Source: Cantharellus purpuraceus (Eukaryota; Basidiomycota; Agaricomycetes; Cantharellales; Hydnaceae). From it: DNA of 64,000 nt. Positions 56,474-64,000 of the stretch are shown in pieces. The notes under the pieces were generated by a model that saw only the letters and a list, made by a program, of their open reading frames with translations, was not told the DNA's origin and did not search any database. The position numbers and the translations under genes are program-made. Location of the stretch: positions 53,501 to 117,500 of the forward strand of contig JALBUN010000015.1 in NCBI GenBank assembly GCA_025174535.1, written 5' to 3'. The number at the start of each line of letters is the position of its first letter. Position 1 is the first letter of the stretch.

Positions 56474-57327
56474 GTAGGTGGACTGTTATATCCTGTAACA
56501 CCAAGTCCAATCTCTGGATCTCCATCCCCTTTTACTCCACCTCCATCAACTCCACCTCCATTAACCCCAAACTCCATTATTGTTTCCCTTATAAGTCATT
56601 TCTACTTATGGGTTACAACAATTATATTGCTTAGTGTCAGTTTGGACTTGAGTCCAAACTCCGAACTCCTTTCCATGTTGTATTCCATATCCATCTTATT
56701 GTTCTATTGTTTTAGTCTTATCATTCAATTTTCTACATACTTATACAGGCTACTTCTTGTATGTTACAGTAGTTTGTATATCAACTAAGATTTGCCTCAT
56801 CATCTTCTTGGTTGCTAGCTTCTTGACAAGTACCTTCTTGACAAGTCGAACTCAGGATCCTTGATCCAACTCCGTACCTCCGACTCTGAAATATTGGACC
56901 AACAATCTGAGGGGGTGTAACACACAAGTTGAAGCCAAGTCCACTCGATCCAACTCAATAGTTATTGCTCAATACTGTCTCTGGTTGAACTGAAGTCTTT
57001 TCCCCTTATTCACTAGCATCTGAACTCTAGCTACTCCATTGAATCTCCAGTATATCAGCCCTTAACATGGACATCATATCTTATGAGTGGGGACAATACC
57101 TATTGAGTCAGATTGAGTGGACTTGGCTTCAACTTGTGTGTTGTGCCCCCTCAGATCATCGGTCCAATATTTCAGAGTTCAGAGTATGGAGTTGGATTAG
57201 GGATCCAGTGTAAGTACCCAAAGTACTTACTTACTATAACATATAAGTACAATTAATATATGCAGTATCCCCTTGAGGAATGCTGTCCTCTTGATAGATA
57301 TATGCACTCATAGGGTGTATATGTATA
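56474..57327 (-). repeat. Right arm of 854-bp inverted repeat
   Basis: Reverse complement of 53701-54554 with very few differences. The spacer is 1,919 bp. Confidence 0.92.
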
Positions 57328-58336
57328 GTTATTATGTAAGCCAGTGGATCCAGTACATGTGTAGGTCCACTTATAGTAGACAGAACTTAGACACTACCAC
57401 ACTGTACAACACATTGCCCAACCAATACACTTGGTTGAGTTCTGTGCAATGGTGTGAACTAAGACACCCTTTAACATCTAGAGTTTGACTTGCCAAGAGG
57501 GCACTTGTCAAGAAGCTAGCAATCAAGAAGTTGATGGGGTAAAACTTAGTTGATATACCAACTACTGTAACAGACAGAGAGTAGCCCATATAAGTATGTG
57601 AAGAATTGAATGATAAACTAAAAGCAATAGGATAATAAGATGGATGTGGAATACAACACAGAAAGAAGTTCAGAGTTTGGACTCAAGTCTAAACTATAAA
57701 GGTTTGTTGTAACTCATAAGAGGAAAACCACTTATGTAGAAAACAATAACAGAGTTTGTAACAGAGTTTGAGGTTGATAGAGGTGAAGTTGATGGAGGTG
57801 GAGTAGAAGGAGATGAAGATGGAGTCCAGAGATCAGACTTGGTGTTACAGGATGTAACACAACTCTCCCATCAGACAACATCACACCCAGGATTCTGTTT
57901 TGGAACTGTGAACTTCAACCTAAACTGTGGTGTTAATCACAATCTAAGTTTAGCCCAAGGATATATGACCTTTCAAGGCTAGCAATAAGCTTGAAACTAT
58001 TTTAATGGAGAATCCAATTAAGAAATTATACTCCGGTGAACAAACACAATCAATGTTGCCACAGGAAGTGAAGCAATAGAGATTTTGATGCTTGTCATGT
58101 GTAGTTCATGCTTTACTGCTGATGCAATGTAAAGTCAAGATTGACAGGCGTTCAAGGGAAGTAACCCAGTGCCTTAGTACTGCGGGTTGAGTGGATTAAA
58201 GCCAACAATAATCCCTTCAACATAAAAAGATAGATATGCACTTGAACACTTTCTTCTGAACAAGCGTATTCACTGTATGTGTTTATCTGTGATAGAATCA
58301 ACAGTCAAGGTATTGATCTTGTCTCAAAGAGGTGAG
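57328..58336 (+). repeat. Third, diverged LTR-like copy and unassigned DNA
   Basis: 57478-57860 aligns with the inner part of the left arm (GGACTCAAGTC.., ending GGATGTAACA) but is clearly older. 57861-58336 holds nothing I recognise. Confidence 0.6.
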
Positions 58337-58616
58337 TGTATGGGAACTGGTTTTCCCTTAAAAGATCTTGTTTAAAGTCCCGAAACTGTACAATTCCGCT
58401 TGATGGCCTTGAAATATCTGCATATATCTGCTGCTTTCTCTTGATTCAGGGCCATTCAAATATTCTCTATTTTTTTCATATTTTTTCGGGAATTTTCCAT
58501 GCAGAAATGAGTCTACAAACTTATTGTTCTGCTGGGCGAAGTTTGGGACCCACATGGACCCACAAACCTTCGCAGATATCAGCAGCCCCAAAGTCAGCCG
58601 GAGTCACCGGGACAAC

Positions 58617-58954
58617 TGACTCATTTTCAATCACATGACTCATTTCAATCTCCGACTCAATCTGGTCATCACTGCCAGTAAATGCTCAATATCTTCGCCA
58701 CCACTGCACCTCCTGACTCCATTTTCAGTGGAGAGTTCAATAGAAGCTGTGCCTACCCATAGCTATGCTAATCAGCCTGGGAAACAAAGTATTGACCGAG
58801 TTATTTGAGTAATGGTGACTCATGCAATGACTCCTGCCATGACTCATGCTATGACTCCTTCCATAACTCATACCATGACTCCTGTGATTACTCATACTAT
58901 GACTCCTGCTCTGAGTCACACTATGACTCCATCCATGACTCATGCCATGAGTCA
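58617..58954. promoter_or_regulatory. Cluster of seven TGACTCA (Gcn4/AP-1-type) sites in LTR D
   Basis: Exact TGACTCA or its complement TGAGTCA at 58617, 58636, 58816, 58840, 58912, 58936 and 58948. Most lie in a degenerate tandem repeat of ATGACTC(A/C)TGCC units. TGACTCA is the consensus site of Gcn4-type bZIP activators in fungi. Their use here is inference. Confidence 0.65.
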
Positions 58955-59095
58955 GAGCAAATCCAAGCAGCTCATTGGCTAGGAAACTTCCACCCTCTTC
59001 TCACATATTCCACTAGCTTCCAGTAGTTTCCATCTATTAATAGGTAGAAGTTTCCAGTAGTATTAGTCAGCTCCTGTAAATACAATATAAAAGGA

Positions 59096-59103
59096 GCCCA
59101 TTC
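59096..59103 (+). promoter_or_regulatory. TATA box of LTR D
   Basis: TATAAAAG, about 690 bp before the LTR end and 140 bp after the last TGACTCA site, in the correct orientation for gag. Confidence 0.6.
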
Positions 59104-60073
59104 TGCCTCTGAAATAAATAACCATTTCTACCCCATCATTTGCACATCAGTGTGACTAGAGTGACATACAGTGTCATCCTCTATATCTCAGTAACTGTTG
59201 ATTGTCCAGTTCAAGGGTCGCTTACAGTTGTGTAACTGTATTCGATTGCACTCGAAGTAGTGATTGTCCTGCTTTGGGTGTGAGTGTAGTATCTACCTCA
59301 CATGACTACGAATCTACAGGGTGAGATTGTCTGTCAATAGTCCTGCCATTAGTGCTCTTGTTTAAGTAACTAGTGTGTACTGCCTTTGCAGAGCATTAGA
59401 AGCTTGAACTTGTGTGAAGCAGTTGCTAGACTACTTCACACATCGCTGTTACCCGCTTCAGAGTGTCACTGGTTGGACAGTCAGATTCATCCACCTACTT
59501 CCTCTAGCCTCTAAGTGCATTCCCATCTTTTTGGAATATCTGGACCCCTAAGCGTCCGTGAACTCTAGACTCTGGAAGTCTTATTCATTCCCTACTGCTA
59601 AGAAATGTATTACCTTCCTGCGTATCGTCTGCATTGACCATTACAACGGATTGTAACCAAAGTACAAACGTTAAATTGTTTCTGGAGTTGTGCTGCAGTA
59701 GGATTTGATATTCTTCTCAGCTGTTCATTCACGGAATTGTGGTGATTTAGAGTTTGCCCTAACACCATAATTTTGCGGGTTCCAAAACATTGGTGGACAC
59801 TCTGGGAATTGCTTAAGAGTGTCTAGAGTGTAGATTCTAAGCACCATTGCAGATATAACCCAACCCTCTATCACTAAGTCCTTACTCAATATAGTTTCTC
59901 GTAATCTGGAACAAACCGATTTGGAATTTCCAGAGGACAAGTTCTATAGTCACACTCGTCTGCCCTCCTCCTCTCCTCTTTATCTAAACCCTTATCCAAC
60001 ACCAACTCGTATTCAAACTCGTTTCGAATCGTATCGACCTTGTGACAAGTTGACCTCATTCAAGCTGAGCAAC

Positions 60074-62781
60074 ATGTCTACCTCAACAATTCAACAACAA
60101 CAACAACTCGAGGACAACCCGTCTACTCCTTTGGCTGCTCAACCAGAGTGACCAATTGCCCCTATTACTCCTGGTTTCTTGCACACTAGATCCCCACTCA
60201 CTCCTGTGAATGATCTTGACCAGACATTTACAACAGATGAAGAGATTAGTGCTGCAGATGCCTCCTTTTCTGTGGAAGTTGATCAGACTGACCATGCACT
60301 TACCAATTGGACTTTTGATGGACCCCTTATCACAGGACCATTACAAAATGTCTTCGTAGTGCCTGGTAAGCCTTTGAAAAGCGTAAGTGCAGCAAGAGTA
60401 CGGAGAGAGGTCAGACTTGATCCCCTACTCTCTTCCAGAAGAGATTCACTCCTTAGCATTGCAGAGATGAGCTTTAATTGTGCGGAAGCACCAGGTACTA
60501 GAGCTCTGAATCACCTTGCTATTGGACTCTTCAAGAAAGAGTTGGCCTTACTCAATGTAGTACTACTCGGACATCCTGGACGAGTTAGTCAACATGGTAG
60601 TACGGGGTATTATCTTGATCCATGGAAGTATAAGCAACTGTTAGATGCACTCAATCACATTGCAAGTGAAAGAGAAAGTGTACTGCAGCAGATGAAACTT
60701 CCTACTCCTACTGTCCCTTCATTGCCTTCAGAATGGCCTAGTGACTCCCTTTGGAGTTCCAAGGACATGGAAGTGCTTTGTGTTACGCTATGTGAAGACG
60801 TAGAAAACTTTTTGGCATTTTATTGGGATGCGGTATCCAAGTCTAATGGAATATGGAAACCAGTCAAGGATGACTTTTTGTCTCCTGCACTCCCAGATAT
60901 TGCGGAAATGTCTTCTGACATTAATGGCTTCAAAATTCGTTTTGCTGCTGCCCAAGCTGCTTTGCAGAGAAAGGTTGCTGCAGATACTAGTTTCTATGAA
61001 GCCAAGGTCATTAATGCACCGGTGAACCCTGTCCTTGGACATGAAGTTCCTCCTCATGCATCTATGCCTGTTAGAAACATTCAGCAGTCCACTGTTGCCT
61101 ATACTGCTAAGGAAGCTCCTTTGATTTCCAGAATGGATCAAGGAGAAAACTTTCCAGTTGATCATGAACAGATTAGACAGAGACAGTCTGTGGTTTACAA
61201 TCGCGGTCCCAGACCCTCTACTCTTTTCAATTCTCCCTACCATCAGGATCCTAGTAAACTTACAGGATCTGTGGGTTTGGAAGAAATGTTCTATACTCCT
61301 CCTCAAGTTTGGAGCAGGGGTACTTTGGGCATTCCAGAATCCATTATGGTTCCTCACAGACCTTATGGAGCTTCTGGAGGAGGTGAACCTCCTGATGATG
61401 ACGGATCTCTTGGTCCCCCTCATACACCTAATCCATTTTTGCCTAGACCATCATTGCCACATAGAAGTGTGAGGAGTAATCCTCCCTCTCCTGGTAGGCA
61501 TGGAGGCTCAGGTCCTCCTGATGGAGGTGATGGTGGAGGTTACGGTCATAGTCCAGACTGGGGGGATCTTGATCAGAGAAATCCTAATCTCAGATTAGAC
61601 GCTCCAGTGACTCAGAGCAAGCTAGAAGCGTACTTTGATAACAAGTTGCATCAGGACTTAGTCCCTGAATGGGACGGAAACCCTGACAATGGATATTGAA
61701 AGTAAATCATCTGGCTCAGCGATCTCCTACAGTCTTCAAGCAATTGGGACAAATAATCCCTTTGCGGTTGCGTAAAGGAGCAGAGCGGTGGTTTTTCTCT
61801 TTACCATTATCCTACCGCCAAGAAGCAACTGAGGACTGGAAGTCCATCAGAGAAGTCATTGGTTCATACTATATGAACAGAGCCTGGTTGGATAGGCAGA
61901 AAGCTAGAGCAACTCGTGCTACTTTCAGAGAGCCTGGCTTTACTAATGAGACTCCTAGTGAGTATTACGTTAGAAAGTCAGAGCTATTGAGACTGGTCAG
62001 CAAGCTGTCAGACTCAGAGCTTATATTGGAAATCATGAATGGTGCTCCACCTTACTGGCATATGGTCATTGATGCTCACAGGTGTGCGTCTGCAGTGGAA
62101 TTCCAAACTGCTATCAAGTATCACGAGGAATCGTTGTTGCATGCTCCTTTCTCTTCAGGAGACAACCTGGAAAGACGTATTAGAAATTTGGAAAATTCTT
62201 TGCATCAACCCAAACCTAGGTTTGACTCAAACAGATCTTTTAGAGATGCTAGAGCTCATCTGGTTGGATGGTCATCCAAATTGAATCCTCCAAAATTCCC
62301 TCGGGATGATTCTAATGTATCTAAAAATTTCACACCTGAATCCAAAGGAGCTAGACCCTGCAGGCATTGTGGCAGTAACAAGCATTGGGATAATGAGTGT
62401 AAACATGCTAGTTCAGCATCTCGCTCTGCCCATACACGTTACATGGTTTCTAATGAAGAAGCTAATGCAGACCTTGCCTATGAGGATATGTACCTTGAGT
62501 CACTTCATGAATCAGAAGTAGATTCAAGTTCAGACAATGCTCATGTTAATAATGTTGCAACTGAGAATATTCCTGAAGAACCTTCTTTGGATCAACAGAA
62601 CTCTGCTCAGGATATGGAAGCACATTGTCAACTTGCTAAACCAGCCATGAGCTTGCTGGAAAGTATGTCCCGACTGGGGGGATCCATACCTAATAGAGAA
62701 GAATCTTCTGAGCCTTTGTCTCTGGAAAAATCTTTTTTTGAGACGTTCACTCCTAAATCTCGTCAAGAGAGGAGAGGTTAA
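60074..62781 (+). pseudogene. Gypsy family D gag (one stop, one frameshift)
   Basis: ATG 60074 (MSTSTIQQQQQLED) is in frame with the long ORF that follows. TGA at 60149-60151 splits them (QPE-PIAPITPG). The N-terminal 500 residues are unfamiliar, ending in a Gly/Pro-rich tract. After a deletion/frameshift near 61690 comes the retrotransposon capsid (ILKVNHLAQRSPTVFKQLG, GAERWFFSLPLSYR, SEYYVRKSELL, EIMNGAPPYW) and a zinc knuckle CRHCGSNKHWDNEC near 62360. Stop TAA at 62779-62781. Confidence 0.85.
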
Positions 62782-63062
62782 TGAAAGATTCCAAACATGT
62801 AGCCACATTCCTAAGGAATTCTAAGCTTACTAGTTGGGCTCCTAACTCCTTGATTAAACTCAAGCGTTTCATGTCCAGACCGGCTGGCTGTGCCTTCCTT
62901 GGATCTTCTGCAACCACTACAAATGTTTGGCTGGGAGAATATGGAAAGAATCAAACTGCCCTTGTAGCTGATTCTGGTTCAGACATAACCCTTATCTCTC
63001 AGAAGGCTCTCTGCTCTATGGAGAATCCTCCTAAAATCAATGCAGACCAGATGGTAGGCATT
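62781..63062 (+). pseudogene. Gypsy family D pol start: aspartic protease
   Basis: ATG at 62781 overlaps the gag stop as TAATG. The protease active site reads ALVADSGSDITLIS near 62970. The frame is cut at about 63062 by a minus-strand gypsy pol fragment, so RT and the rest are missing. Confidence 0.82.
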
Positions 63063-64000
63063 GTCAGAGATCTATTTTGGAATAGATCTTAGCTTTTTGA
63101 GGACTCTCGAGTAGGTCCGCGGTGTGGGTTATCGGGTATCGGTCTTTCTTGGTGATCTTGTTGAGTCCATGGAAGTCGATGCATAGACGGAGTGATCCAT
63201 CCTTTTTGTGGACAAATAGGACCGGAGCTCCATGGGGTGATAGGGATGGGTGGATGAAGCCTGTGGCCAAGTTCTGGTCTATGATTGTTCAGAGAGCCAG
63301 TAGCTCTTTTTGGGATAGCAAGTAGATAGGGCCAAGCGGAGGGGTGGAGTTGTCATCCAGTTCAATCTTGAGATCATATGGTCGGTGTTCCGCTAGGGAG
63401 TTGGCTTTAGACTTGCTGAACATGTCGGCGAACTCATGATAATCCTTAGGAACCATAGATAGGTCCGGTGGAGTTGATCAGGTGGAATGAGCAGCGAGGA
63501 ATATTGGATTGGAGAGGTGGACCTGGAATGTGTGAGAGCCATCCAGTTTGCTTAGTCTGGCGAAGACCATAGCGTCCACCAGTGATATAAACGGTGGGGC
63601 AGATGGAGTATCTATCGGAGCGGAGTCAGCGGAGGCAGAAGATAGTTTCACACCTAAAGTTGCTGGTGACGTCAGGGATGACACAGCCTGTACTGGAGAA
63701 TGGAATGTGATATGACCCAATGCCCAGTCAATCAACGGATTGTAGCGGGTGAGCCAGTTATGTCCAAGAACCACAGAACAGCTGGAGTCAAGCAGAGTAA
63801 CATAGAATGTAAGGTTCTGGATTTCTCCAACAGAAAAACGGATAGACAGATCTAGAGGAATCGAGGAAACAGTGAGTAGAACTGGAGTCAATTAATGCTT
63901 GAATAGTGGTATCGGGAATGGAGTCAGAGTAGATGAGGAGGGTAAGGGAGTCAGAGTGGGAAAGAGCGGATGCGTTCAGGCGGACCTCATTTGTCATACA
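63063..64000 (-). pseudogene. Gypsy family G protease and RT start (minus strand)
   Basis: Reads from the right edge: [21 protein letters not shown] cut as protease (Gly of DSG changed to Ser), [20 protein letters not shown], linker, RT start [43 protein letters not shown]. It ends there at the junction. TGA at 63478-63480 interrupts it. It is closely related to the pol at 42.6 kb, with Gln (CAA, 63097-63099) where that copy has TGA. Confidence 0.9.

Larger units (their letters stand above)
58337..59789 (+). mobile_element. 5' LTR of gypsy family D
   Basis: 1,453 bp from TGTATGGGAACTGG to GGTTCCAAAACA. The start agrees with the ends of the reversed copies at 47274 and 55073. The next bases are TTGGTGGACACTC, and the TGG at 59791 is a plausible primer-binding-site start. 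It carries a bZIP-type motif cluster and a TATA box. Confidence 0.85.

Overview
This window is repeat-rich nuclear DNA from a fungus, most likely an agaricomycete basidiomycete. The evidence is short GT-AG introns in the gene relics, a DUF6535 membrane-protein relic, chromodomain-bearing Ty3/gypsy polymerases, Ty1/copia elements with 5-bp target duplications, and a TOR kinase relic. A Boletales or Tricholomataceae-like source is only a guess. I see no rRNA, tRNA, CRISPR array or bacterial-type operon. Only three recognisable host genes occur, and all are damaged: a TOR kinase gene (11.0-27.5 kb), a DUF6535 gene (29.8-31.0 kb, with an inverted partial copy at 2.6-4.2 kb) and the start of an MPS1-like kinase (47.7-48.3 kb).

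Layout. 1-2569: 3' end of a copia element (family B), itself hit by a solo LTR of a second family (A). 2570-4189: inverted copy of the DUF6535 locus. 4191-9726: nearly complete copia element A on the minus strand. 11023-27527: TOR relic, split by a 7.8 kb DNA transposon at 15438-23255. 28599-31000: DUF6535 relic. 32.2-36.7 kb: a solo 565-bp TIR repeat and a decayed low-complexity gene with 18-residue repeats. 37.1-45.0 kb: nested, decayed gypsy copies. 45.0-47.3 kb: solo LTR D containing a solo LTR A. 50.1-52.4 kb: a gag-only gypsy derivative that carries an antisense gene. 52.6-53.7 kb: minisatellites. 53.7-57.3 kb: two 854-bp inverted arms. 58.3-63.1 kb: 5' LTR, gag and protease of gypsy family D. 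63.06-64.0 kb: start of another gypsy pol on the minus strand.

The most unusual item is the transposon inside TOR. Two directly repeated ~564-bp units lie at its ends, and each unit is itself a complete TIR element (ends GACGCTTGTTC..GAA). They flank about 6.7 kb of AT-rich DNA that carries a PIF/Harbinger-like DDE transposase with a C-terminal chromodomain and about seven further ORFs. The whole unit has one 3-bp target duplication (CGA), and removing it restores the TOR reading frame exactly. Four solo copies of the 564-bp unit elsewhere in the window each have their own 3-bp duplication.

Three other points stand out. First, nearly every premature stop in both retroelements and gene relics is TGA where family knowledge or a sister copy suggests Arg, and catalytic Asp codons have become Asn, as expected from C-to-T decay at CpG. 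Second, copia A has a primer-binding site matching the anticodon arm of tRNA-Lys(CUU), so half-tRNA priming is likely. Third, two gypsy copies together imply an antisense accessory ORF, with its own TATA box, between pol and the 3' LTR.
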